A stretch of 64,000 nt of DNA, taken from Sphaerosporella brunnea (Eukaryota > Ascomycota > Pezizomycetes > Pezizales > Pyronemataceae). Under the pieces are notes generated by a model. The model saw only the letters and a list, made by a program, of their open reading frames with translations. It did no database searches and had not been told where the DNA came from. A program made the translations under genes and the position numbers. The stretch lies in NCBI GenBank assembly GCA_008704415.1, contig VXIS01000077.1, positions 1 through 64,000 on the forward strand, in the 5' to 3' direction. Shown here piece after piece: positions 21,734-31,900 of the stretch. Every line of letters begins with the position of its first letter. The first letter of the stretch is position 1.

Positions 21734-22173
21734 GTTGTGGTTGGTGTCGATGATGATTCTGGTGTTGATGCTGGTGTTGGTGTTTGTTGTGATGATGGAC
21801 GCGCGATCCGTGTCCCCTGTTGAATGTCAACAAACAGATGTCGGTGATTGGCTGATAAACCGCCCGTTTCACACCTGTCCAGGAATGCGGTCATCACCGC
21901 GTTTTCAACATATCTCCGCAAGAAACGGGTGGTTTTGCGATTGGTTGTGCACGCGTGATGGGGGTTGAACAAAGAGCACGAAAACTACCACCCCTTGTAT
22001 GGGCAATACTCAAAATCAACAGGTTGGATTTTCCCTCACATCACAGTGGCTTCGCAACGGAAAGTGTTATATTATAATCTCTACCGAACGCGTACATAAA
22101 CATTGTAAACACCACCCGTTTCTGACTGAGGTATGCGTCTGTGCTGTCAATTCCCCCGATGTATTATTATCAA
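21734..22173. promoter_or_regulatory. Intergenic spacer upstream of the 21733 gene
   Basis: 440 bp between two co-oriented minus-strand genes. It must hold the terminator of the upstream gene and the promoter of the downstream one. No clear TATA box or operator was identified. A GT/GA-rich stretch covers 21740-21795. Confidence 0.35.
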
Positions 22174-23436
22174 TCAGTCGTTCAAAATTTGCTTGTCCTC
22201 CGAGGATCCTTTCCTCAACTTCTTGGACGACGCCGCCGGAGCGTCTGACCGTTTTCTCTTCACACCCCGCAGGTTCGATATCGGTCTATCGGGAACACGT
22301 TTTTCTTCCTCCAATCCTCTTCGCCGCCGCCGCCGCTCTTGCTCGCGACATGCCGCTTCCCAACGTACCAGTTCCGCCGCTCGTGCCGCATCCCAACGCG
22401 CTTGTTCCACCGCTCGTTCCTCCATTCTCTCCCGCTCGATGTCCTGCCATCTCGACCGAGCTCGGTCCTCGCCACCCAACGTATCCACGATCGCAGCAAC
22501 CAGCTGAGGACACAACGACGTCAGCTCCCCGGCAAGATCCAGCATATCAGCTGTCACACTGGGATCGTAATCTCGCGATCGTCGCACCGTGACGCCTTCC
22601 GTCGGATCCCGCAAGGCCGATAGATCGCTCGCATATCGCCGGGAAATCTCGGCCGAGTATACCACGTAGACCGGGTACTTCTGTATCCGTGCCGACGTGC
22701 GTCCGGATGATGATGATGGGCGCAGGCGATAGCGAATCGCGACCACGGTCGGGGTGGCCATCGTGAGATCCGAGAGCAAACGCAGCTGAGTCTGGGCGAG
22801 GGCGAGCAGGTTCGCAACGATGAAACCATCTCCCGATCGACGGGTTTGCAGTCGTCGGTGCACTTGCTGTTTCGTCAGATCCAGCACCGACATCAGCGGC
22901 AATGCGAGTCCTTGGTGTTTCGGGGTGTGCTGGAACCGCAACAGCGCATCCGGCGAAATAGATACGAAAGGCTTCGTGATGCCGAGCGGTATCCCGATAA
23001 CGTCGTCGCTGGCCCGGCTGGCTCGGGTGATGAGCTGCACTCCGAAGCGCGGGAAGCTGTGCACGAGGGAGCATATGTACTCGACCATGTGGTGCAGGTA
23101 TTGAAAGGGATGCAACGTTCCGCCGGTCGCGACGACTCCGAGACAGCGAAGCGCCTCGACGCGTTGCGAAGGATCATCGGACGTGAATTCTCGGGCGGAG
23201 TGGTGGCCGTCCAGCGGGAACGAAGGATCAGCTATGACGGCTCGCAGCAAGCGTTGATGTAGGTCGTTTCGTGCGTACAGGCTGCGACTATCGCGGAGCG
23301 GAGGGTATTGCGGTCGTGGGTTGGCCGGTTCGATGGTGATCTTCAGCGCGCGCAGATAAGCTGATCTCCAGCGGTCGCGTAGGGCGCAGCGGATTTGAGC
23401 GTCGGACAGGCCTGCTGTAAGGTTCGGTAGGGACAT
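22174..23436 (-). CDS. 420-residue nuclear-type protein of unknown function
   Basis: The open frame reaches 23616, but its first codons lack an ATG; the first ATG gives MSLPNLTAGLSDAQ (420 residues). The middle has ISPDALLRFQH, LMSVLDLTKQ, a helix (VANLLALAQTQLRLL) and strands (TVVAIRYRL, PVYVVYSAEISRRYA). The order resembles the C-terminal half of the neighbouring 20151-21733 gene. Residues about 330-395 form a highly charged Arg/Glu helix (DIERERMEERAVEQARWD, RRRRRR). The tail has two basic clusters, KRKR and KKLRK, likely nuclear-localisation signals. A TATATAA-like box sits about 165 bp upstream on the minus strand. No intron is needed. The function is unknown, possibly DNA-related. Confidence 0.75.
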   Translation of the reverse strand: MSLPNLTAGLSDAQIRCALRDRWRSAYLRALKITIEPANPRPQYPPLRDSRSLYARNDLHQRLLRAVIADPSFPLDGHHSAREFTSDDPSQRVEALRCLGVVATGGTLHPFQYLHHMVEYICSLVHSFPRFGVQLITRASRASDDVIGIPLGITKPFVSISPDALLRFQHTPKHQGLALPLMSVLDLTKQQVHRRLQTRRSGDGFIVANLLALAQTQLRLLSDLTMATPTVVAIRYRLRPSSSSGRTSARIQKYPVYVVYSAEISRRYASDLSALRDPTEGVTVRRSRDYDPSVTADMLDLAGELTSLCPQLVAAIVDTLGGEDRARSRWQDIERERMEERAVEQARWDAARAAELVRWEAACREQERRRRRRGLEEEKRVPDRPISNLRGVKRKRSDAPAASSKKLRKGSSEDKQILND

Positions 23437-23597
23437 CGTGGGAGTAGCGGGAAGTGGACTTTGGGGCGATAGTGATCCGTCGTGGAAGAGGCGGTGGTGA
23501 AGACGTGACAGCAGCTTGTTGTTGTTGTTTGTTGTGTCCGGGTTGGCTAGGCAACGCGTTGCCTTGCCAACCGTCACAAGAACTTGGCTTGGCTGGC

Positions 23598-23606
23598 TTA
23601 TATAAT
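23598..23606 (-). promoter_or_regulatory. TATA-like box upstream of the 22174-23436 gene
   Basis: Minus-strand TTATATAAG lies 160-170 bp upstream of the chosen ATG (23436), a plausible core promoter position with a leader of about 100-130 nt. Confidence 0.35.
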
Positions 23607-23616
23607 CGCTGCGCAA

Positions 23617-25445
23617 TGAGGCCGTGTCGCGTAAGTCAATCTTATCTGATCAACCAACGCATCTTATCGGATCTGCTGCAACCGCCAGCCGCAAGCGCCG
23701 TGCAGCGCAGCCACACGCCACATCCCGGGCGCCTGTAATCTTCGCCATCAGCGCCCGACGACGCGTTATGCGTTCATTGCGATCGACATACAACAAACAT
23801 TATGCTTCCTTCTCTGGGTCCCCGTGCAACGCATCAAATTTTTTTTTAAAAAAAAAAAAATCGAGCGCCTTTGCTTGCGCAACGACAGGTTACTTTCCGA
23901 TATGATCCGTCAACCTCGTCCAGCCCTGAGCCTGGCGCATCTAATGACTGTTGGCCGCATACGCATTCCCGCGGGAGGCCAATCGTTCACTAATCCTGCC
24001 GTTACCTGCCTCGCCACTCCTGCAGCAGATCTGACCATTCGTTGCCTGCTCTTTATCCGGGTTAGCATTCGGCATAGTACTGACCTGATCTCTTCGGAGG
24101 GGGCGGATTTGCTGTTCGCGCATCATCGCTCGGTTCCGTCGTACAGTTATGCACTACGGCACCCTGTGTTGCCCTCGTCAATAACGATCGTCGGTCAACA
24201 AAGGGGCACTGTGCATCCAAGAGAGCGTCTGGATTGTTCCCGGCTGTCGCTCTCTTGGCAATCCATGGCGCTTGTGCTTCGTCAAGGGAGTTGGCGCAAC
24301 GAAGATCGGCCTGGCGAGTGTTTTCCTCTACCGCTATGTGACGGCGAAACCCAGAAAGGGCTTCACTTTCAACGGTTGCATGGGTATTTTGAATTTTTAC
24401 CTGTCCACTCTCTCAATCCCAGCGGTGAGTCCATATAACCCGCCGGCTGCCTGTTCTGACGCAAGCAAGCAACCAAAACCCAACTACATGCGCGCATCGC
24501 CACGCCGTTGCTGGAAGTGTCAGGCGTACAGCACCGAACACACTGCACGCGACAACCACAAATTCTGCACGGTCGCCGCGTGCGGCCACCACAGGTGTGG
24601 AAAGCGCTTTCGGTGGGTGATTGATTCGTGGGTGATGATTGAATAGTTTTTTGATTGGTGTGTGTACCCTGACTGGACTCTAAGGTCGCGCTGCATACCT
24701 GTCCGTTTCTGGCGGCAGTTTGATGTGGACATTCTTTGTTCGATCGAAAGGCGCTACCACACATCAGCAGACACGGGCTCCAGATCTGAAGACGGTCAGT
24801 TGCAGGTCACGGAGTGTTTGTGCGCAGATTTCGTGATGCACAAAAACAACTCAAATTATGCCCTCGAGTTCAGATTCCTCGGGCACTATTACTTACTCCT
24901 TCCCGGATGTCGGACTTTCGACGCCCCGTGGATACCTCTGTAAGTGAACCGAGTTGTTGGCACGCACGCAAGTTGCCAACAACAACAACAACAACAACAA
25001 CAAGAACGTCACGAGAAGCAATAGCGGGTGTCAACGTTCGACGTACGGTCGAACGAAGAGTGATCGGGGGTGGTGCGGCTTTGGGTTTGGTATTTGGTAC
25101 ATCCTATAGTTAGCACTTATTCCTACAGACAACACCTTCTACAACCAACCGTACCCCCTACATTCGACCCCACTTTACCTGTTCGTTTCCCGCGGATGAA
25201 AAGCGAAGGGCGATTCACAACGATCGCTCATTGGCCGTTGACCAACCGCGACGCCGTCACTTGCGTGCCGGCGAGGACACGGTGCCGCCATCGGTGACGC
25301 GGCCCACTACCCCATGTACTCGACTATAACACATAGCGCTATCTCTGAAAATATAGACTTCCCGAGATCTCGCTTATAAGCGAAAACTTAAACATATAAA
25401 TTCGCCACAGCGGTCGTGCACAGTGAGGATGCGCGAGTAGCCGGG
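23617..25445. other. Intergenic with simple repeats, no gene
   Basis: Contains a T8/A13 tract (23838-23860) and a CAA microsatellite (about 24977-25004). Reading frames up to about 200 residues (23824-24438, plus) start in the A-tract and show no motif. No gene is supported. Confidence 0.4.
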
Positions 25446-25536
25446 AGTTCAGTGAGTGCGAGGGTTCAGTGAGTGCGAGGGTTCAGTGAGTGCGAGGGTT
25501 CAGTGAGTGCGAGGGTTCAGTGAGTGCGAGGGTTCT
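25446..25536. repeat. 18-bp tandem repeat, about five copies
   Basis: The unit TTCAGTGAGTGCGAGGG repeats head to tail almost perfectly about five times. It lies just past the 3' end of the minus-strand RGG-repeat frame. Confidence 0.92.
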
Positions 25537-25546
25537 ACATACAACC

Positions 25547-26400
25547 CTAATGAGTGGCGTCCTTGCATGCACGCTTAGGCTGCCTGCGAGACCCAGCCAG
25601 AACTTCTTGCAAACCCTGAGATGGCTCCCCTGCCTGCGAATCCGAGGTTCCCCTTGTACAGGCTTTCTTCTGTGGTGGGGTTTCCAGTGAGGAGCTCGAA
25701 CTGGAGTCTAGAGAAGAAAGACCACTGGTCTCATCTTCAGCCGGCATAGAAGCCTTTCCCTTTCCTTTATATTTGTCCCCGCCCCGTCCCTTACCGCCGC
25801 TGCCCCGCTCCGTACCACCACCCCGTCCCTTACCGCCGCTGCCCCGCTCCGTACTACCACCCCGTCCCTTGCCGCCGCTGCCCCGCTGCGTACCACCACC
25901 ACCCCTTCCTACAGGTCTGCCACCCCTGCCGGAAGCTCGACCTTGTTGACGCTGGGAACCATGCGCGCTGTCAGACTCCGAGTCATCGGCATCTGACTCC
26001 TCAAAGTGGAGGTCCTTGTAGGTTTGTACTGTCTTGCGATAGGGGCCACCTTTCCGTGGCGGAAAAGCTCAGCCGCAGACGGCCACCGGAGGTGCTTTCA
26101 GCCCAGCGTTTTCTCCAGCCAACGCCAGAGCGCGCGAGTCTGCTGGAGACACCATTCCGTCAACAGGTGATCCCGGCTGTCTCGTTTGCCCGAGCGGCCG
26201 TTTGGCCAGTGCAACGTCTACCCCCAACTTGTGGACGTGGTCGTTGAGCTGCAGAGAAACAGCAACAGGCCCGGACGGCAACTGCGTCGGCGAAAGAACA
26301 TTCAAATCGTGCTCCGTCACAACCGAGAATCTCAACAGCAATCGGCAGTTTTCGAGACTCAGCGTAAGCCGAGAAGCTTCCCCAAGACACCGGTCACCCG
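25547..26400 (-). pseudogene. RGG-repeat protein frame with an in-frame TGA
   Basis: One minus-strand frame runs from about 26400 to TGA-terminated ...CKDATH at 25547, interrupted by a single TGA at 26069-26071. The part upstream of the TGA reads LENCRLLLRFSVVTEHDLN and LAGENAGLKAPP. Downstream come RKGGPYRKTVQTYKDLHFEE, an acidic DADDSESD patch, and then three 13-residue repeats of the form GSGGKGRGG-T/S-ERGSGG (39-bp units, 25770-25900). A serine-rich tail (SSLDSSSSSS) follows. RGG repeats bind RNA. The layout may be the C-terminal tail of a pogo-like transposase or a host RNA-binding protein. The TGA could also lie within an unrecognised intron. Confidence 0.5.
25770..25900 (-). repeat. 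39-bp coding repeat (RGG units)
   Basis: Three tandem 39-bp units (CCCGTCCCTTACCGCCGCTG-type on the plus strand), in frame with the RGG protein, encoding Gly/Arg-rich blocks. Confidence 0.88.
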
Positions 26401-26506
26401 ACTCTGATCAGCAAGCTCGAGCACCCAAGAAAGGGAGTTCGATGGCCAGATATATATAACGAACCACAACGACCCTTCCTCGTCCAAAACCAAACAAAGG
26501 AAACCG

Positions 26507-26987
26507 TTACGCCAACAGCTCAATCCCCACTTCGAAAACCCCTAATACGGCATCGTACATGTGCCCAATCCTGACATCCCTCAATTCGTCCTTCTCCTCA
26601 TCCTCCGCAGTGCCGACACTCTCATCCGCCCGACGATACCCCTCAGCGATGAGCGCGCGCCACTGGTCCAGCACGTTGGAAAGGTGTGCAGCTGCGGCGG
26701 GATTGAAGGTAGGCACGACCTCACGGAGGAACGTGCGGCGCGCGAGGTAACCTCTCTTGGCGCTGGCGGCGACCGTGCACAGCTCAGTGAGGCTGAACTC
26801 GGAGTGGCGAGGGCGGGCGAACACCGTTGCAGCCGGCGGCGGAGACCGGCGGGCACCGCGCTAGTCGTAGTGGATCGCGATGTCGAGGAGCACGTAGTAG
26901 AAGCTCTCTAGATCCTCCAGCGCGGAGTGCGGCGCCGACATCGCACCCTCAAGTACAATGCCAAGCCCAACGCAACAAAAATTTGCA
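26507..26987 (-). pseudogene. FunK1-type fungal protein kinase, C-terminal relic
   Basis: The frame reads GIVLEGAMSAPHSALEDLES, then FYYVLLDIAIHYD, a TAG (26861-26863), and continues in the same frame to LLA at 26507. The APHxxxxDLESFYYVLL block is the hallmark of the C-lobe of the fungal-specific FunK1 kinases, where the usual H-D-LES occurs just after the activation segment. The catalytic HRD and DFG motifs and the whole N-lobe are absent, so no activity is possible. The remaining tail (SEFSLTELCTVAASAKRGYL, VLDQWRALIAEGYRRADES) matches a typical helical C-terminus. It is a truncated relic with one nonsense codon. Confidence 0.65.
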
Positions 26988-28189
26988 TCTCGTCGTCTTC
27001 AGCCGGGGCATTACATCGCCAATAAAAAACCTCCTCAAATCACAACCCCGCAGATAACAACAATGGCCGGCCCGTGGCAAAGCACACGCGTTGCAAAGAA
27101 GGCTCGCGGGTGGATGGCAACGACGTAACGCGGGGATGTCGGTAACACGAATATGCGACGCCTCTCAATGACGGTACTGCAGCCGCGACGCGAGGGAGGT
27201 GGTTGTAATGGTAGTGGGGCGTGGTGCGTGGTGCGGTATCGGAGTGGTTGAGGTTTGCGGGTGTCCGCAGAATTTGATTTTTTGTGCCGTGCTGCTGGAG
27301 CGCCCGAAAGTAAAATAAGTATGGCATTGAGGCAAACGTTGGGTTCGTGATGGTGGGTATCGAGCACCACGTCGCGGTAAGCGTGAAGCAGGTGGAGTGT
27401 ACGAAGGATGCAGACCTCGCAGTATAGCCACGTTTATTGGGGCGTCAAACAGGATTACCAAGGCTACTACCGAGACCCGACCGCGAGGGACCAACAACTT
27501 CATGTCGGCAAATATGCTGTTGGAGAGGAAGCTGCGGGCGTTGCAGGGGCGCAGCGGTACGACTACGAGGCGAAGCAGCGGAACCCGTATAGGAGGGCAT
27601 GGGGGTGATACACGATAGATATAAGCGCAACAAGAAGCGTGACACGCGGGCGGAGTGGTTGAGAACCAGAACCGGGTAGCGCATCAATGATCAGATCGAT
27701 AACATGAAGGGAGCACAGCGTTTGGGCGGTGTGAACATTCGTCAGCGTTGTGACTATTCGTCAAATGTATAAGCATTTGAACCCTGGGTGCTCTGGGCGA
27801 GGAGTCACCCTGCAGTCTACTATCAGAAACCAGGAGTCAAGTGCTCGTTTTGAGCGTCAGAAGAGGCAGGAGCCGCACTTTAGGTTACTACCCTTTCAAA
27901 TATGTAATCTCGCGGTGACAAGACCAAGACTGTTCTCAGAGAGGAGCGGGAGACGTTCACGAGAGAGGAGGTCATTGCTCGGCATGCAATGTGTCCCTGA
28001 CGCTGTGCATTGAACAACATCGCGGCAATACGTTGCATGCATAGTCCTTTACTTGAATTTGATAGATGTCTTGGGTCAATGAAATTGCTCCAACAGACGT
28101 TGAGACGTGATAGTATTTTGGAGGTATTCAGCAATAAGATGTCATGGTGAGCCGTGGACTACCAACCGAGACGCAGCAACGTGGTTGAA
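26988..28189. other. Intergenic, no supported gene
   Basis: Short unmotivated frames on both strands. Nothing repetitive was recognised. Confidence 0.35.
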
Positions 28190-28846
28190 GGCCGGCCGCC
28201 GCTGGCGGGCCGGCTTCGGTTCTCAGGAGGTTGGCTCCGCCCGCCTGGCCGGCACAGAAACTTAGGCAAGGTCGTCGCATCTTTCTTCGACGACTCTACG
28301 ACGCAACCCGCGTTTAGAAACCGGCATCCCAAAACAACAACCTCAGACATGAAAGTGAACCTGCGCTGGTGGCAACATTTTCTATCATCTTGGAAAGGGA
28401 TTGCCATCATCGACCCTGCTCGCAATACCCTGCCCCTCTGGACAGATGCATCCACCAACGAGAGTCTCAGCGGCTACTACCTTCGCACAGGCACTGCTCT
28501 GCTGGGTGAACTCACATGGTCCTCCGCATTATCAAAACCACATCCTCGTTAGCACAGACACAAGCACATCAAGTACAGGAAGATGCTTGCCATCGTCACC
28601 GCATCCAGGCTTTGGCTTTCCACGTTTTCCGGCAAACACATTGCTATACACACAGACAACACTGCTTTATACCACGACTTAAACAAATACTCTCTGCGGG
28701 GGCCGACAATGAAGCTCTTGCGTGAAACCACCTTGCCAGCTGCTCTGCATGACATTACATTTTCTGCGCCCTGGATATCCAGTTCAGACAACCTTCTTGC
28801 GAACCATCTCTCGCGCTGCCAATATGCTAAGATTGCTGACCTTTGA
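28190..28846 (+). pseudogene. DIRS/Ngaro-type retrotransposon RT-RNase H fragment
   Basis: After a frameshifted RT-thumb stretch (RRIFLRRLYDATR near 28270-28315) the frame reads LRWWQHFLSSWKG, LPLWTDASTNESLSGYY, a TAG, then MLAIVTASRLWLSTFSG, IAIHTDNTALYHDLNKY and SSDNLLANHLSR. The WW...FL..W, TDAS, TDN and DN..A..LSR series is the RNase H region of DIRS/Ngaro elements. The two open parts lie in the same frame. The 5' half of RT is missing, so the fragment is 5'-truncated. The element type is distinguished from gypsy by these motifs and by the recombinase-like sequence just downstream. Confidence 0.72.
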
Positions 28847-29278
28847 CCCCTACTCTCACAGAACCCGCTGTCTACTCAACGGCGGACCTCCTGCGCGACT
28901 ACCTAGAGGACCGGTATGCCGATGTTGGCCTCTCTCGCATCACTGCCCGCTACCTCTGGTGTGGCCTCAACGCCAACTCACGGCGCACCTATGCAACTGC
29001 CTGCAACAGCTAAAAAACAGTTGCCGCCCTTTCCGGCCTTGACTCACCTTTCCCGGTGACTGATGAGTCATTATGCAACTGGATGGCCTATCTCGGTAAT
29101 CGTGGGTGCACGAGCCCTGTTTTCTCATCGGTTGCTTCATTAGTACCTCGCCAACAGGATAGGCGCTGCGAGATTGTGCGCGCCCTCTGGATGTGGCTCA
29201 CTCTGTTGGGACCACTGGCAGAGTTTTCCAGATGCCTCACCAGCAGTGGTTGCAAGTGTCATCCAAAACACTTCCATT
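28847..29278 (+). pseudogene. Tyrosine-recombinase N-terminal remnant of the DIRS/Ngaro element
   Basis: In a shifted frame directly after the RNase H remnant come LTEPAVYSTADLLRDYLEDR, then GLSRITARYLWCGLNANSRR, a TAA, then DESLCNWMAYLGNRGC. This has the helical SAM-like layout that precedes the catalytic domain in DIRS/Ngaro recombinases. Catalytic Arg, HxR and Tyr motifs were not located; RVFQMPHQQW and GSPNNTRW in another frame (29220-29320) may be further decayed parts. The element has no detected terminal repeats. Confidence 0.5.
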
Positions 29279-31731
29279 GATCCTCACCGGTTCCCCCAAC
29301 AATACGCGTTGGGCTGATGGTAGTACCCCTTGGGAAGGTCACCGGCACTGCTGTCAATCAAATCATATGGCAGTACATAAAAATTTCAATGGAAAAGCGT
29401 TTGCAGAGTTGATTGAAACCAACGGTTTCCAAAACGAACTTACCCCTCCGCACCGAAGGCAAAGTGAAACAAGTACAAAACCCTCATGCAACTCACACTC
29501 AACAGGTGAGGGACGTGGACCACAATTCAAGCCCGCGCTTTCCGTGCAAGAGGTCTTTTATCTTCTCTCGCTCAATATACGATTTGTACCTGTGAAGAGG
29601 GATAAAAGGGGCATGGATAAGCTCCTGTGGTTTTCTGCTTTCTTGCCCGTTGGATGTAGAGCCAGAGAACACCGAGCTTGGCGTTCAGCTGATCATAGAT
29701 TCCGTACTTCTGAGGTCATCGAAAGCCTTGCCCCTGATTTTATGGACCATTGTGCGAATAGGTACGCCTGGTGAATGGCATACAGTGCCCGACACTATAG
29801 ATCGCCGTCCATAGCCAGGAAGCAAATGAAGCTATTAATTACAGGTATCGATACGCTGCGTTCAAGAGGAGCTTTGTAGCCCTGCACAAAGCACCGTCCA
29901 GTTATCATCATCAGTGCAAGCGAAACGCTTTCGCCGACCAAACAAGCTATCACACGGTGTAAAGCTCCCACAATCAACCGGATTGAAAGCGCTCAGGAAT
30001 GTGTTTTCATTTATTGCTCAATTTTTTTGCCACGGCCTTTAGTCCCTGCGAGCTGGACAGAACTGCAGGCTCTAGGCGCTAACAGGTTGCCAGAAAACCA
30101 TTCCGATGCGGAAATTGTGCAGCCGCCAGGCAGAGTTTGGAGTTACGGGTTTGGAGACGGTGACTCGCACCACTTGCGTCTCGTGCAATAGCGAGTCACT
30201 GGCAATGAGTCATTCTGCACCAAGACCTTGATTGACGGCGTAGAACGTTACATTATCCTCTGGTGCGGTCAAATCATGATTACCGACCAGGAGACATGTG
30301 TGAAGTCACAGACGTCGATCGGTACTGTGGATTATCGATGCAGACATCCTGGCCGGGGGCTTGTCTGCCGATGTCACAGCCATATTCGTTTCGAACCTTT
30401 ATTCTATTTTGCCTTCGGTCCGAATATACTTGTACCATTAGCGAATCTTTACCGATGACGTATTTGAAAGGTCGTTGTCTAATAAGTGTCTTTTCCTTAG
30501 AACAGGATTGCTATTAGGCCTAGCTTCCTTGTACGCGGTTTAGTGGTTTTACACGCGGCAACTCTGTGCTGTCTTCAAAACCAAGGAACGATGCCAATTA
30601 CACAGATTGTAAAAAGGGGCAGCACGCCAGGTATAGTTACTGATGATGTTTGTAAGAGGTGGGTGTTGCAAGCTCTACAGCTTATCGTAGGTCAGATGCC
30701 GTGAGGTTTGCGGGGTGTTATCGTAGGCTTGTTGACCGTATTTGAGGAAACGGAAGGTTGATAAAGGTGCGATTTGTGAATGATAGTGGCGATAGTTGGT
30801 GCGCCATGTGGCAGGTTCACTCGAACATCATTGGGGTTCTCAATCTCCCTCAGTATTGATACCAATCTACCTATGCCTCGCGCACGATCCCATCGATCTT
30901 CCTATGTCTATTTCCAATCACCCAAACCGCTCACTGCAAGTGCGTTAGCAGATTTCCCGCACTTTGAGGGGTTCCCACCGTGTTTCCCAAGCTCGCAAAG
31001 CTACCAAAACCGGTGGAAACTCTCTCTATCTACAAACCTCGAAATACTCGAGTATAACCGGAGCACCAACGGTTTTGCCCCAACCGGAAACGAGTGAAAG
31101 GTTATGTGCACGTAAGCGTGCTCGAGCTGCCTCGGCTTGTACGCAACCATAGTTGCTTTTCGTAAGTTTGTTCCTGCAGCAGGGTATTGCGAGAAAAACG
31201 TTGTTGTTTGTATGTTTATGAAAACAAAATAGGCTGCAGTCACGGCGTCCTTACTGACGGCCCCGCCCACTGTCCCTGCACGAAGCGGTGCTCTGGGAGA
31301 CACACAACCGTCTGGAAATTGATAGGCAGTTTGTTCGCCCGGCAAGGTATGATCGTAGCGTCTTTCGTATCCACCTTGAACCGATCTGCTTGTGCAGTCC
31401 TTGCCAGAACTGGGGGGGCCTCTCTCCAAGATTACTGACTGCGGCAGACCGGAGCAGGCGTAAAAGTGTACAAAGAAAGCAGAAGAGGTCAAACGAAGCG
31501 CCGCTCTAAGCTCAGTGTTGTTGATCGTGCAACACCTCAGACTCCGCCGATCCTGCCTTGGGAGGTCGAGCCTCGAAATGTGAAGCTGATACCGGAACCA
31601 CTGCGATTGGGTATGAGCTGTTAGTCGATCTCCATGCCTGAATTGCCAGACACATCGCCGTGAATGGACTTTGGGTTTTCCGGAACCGGCGTCCTTTTCC
31701 TAAACCGCCGACACCGGTACCGGACGAGCTG
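29279..31731. other. Intergenic, no supported gene
   Basis: About 2.4 kb with only short frames. The first 300 bp may still be decayed DIRS sequence. No terminal repeats or RNA genes were recognised. Confidence 0.35.
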
Positions 31732-31900
31732 TGTTGGCGATAGATTTCACGCAGTGGACACTAAGAACGTAGGTTGAATCGATGTATTGCAGGTAAGGAG
31801 CTCAGTGCCAGTTGCTGCTCCTCAAGAGGCAGAAACGAGCACTAGTATGTCACGAGTTCATACCCGGATTCACCAAAGAGTCATACTCTATGTCTCAACA
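31732..31900 (-). mobile_element. Solo copia LTR (169 bp)
   Basis: The plus strand runs from TGTTGGCGATAG to TATGTCTCAACA (TGTT...AACA ends); it matches the LTRs of the derelict copia element at 35432-37143. Flanks AGCTG and GGCTG are a 4-of-5 target duplication. It was probably left by recombination between two LTRs. Confidence 0.85.
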
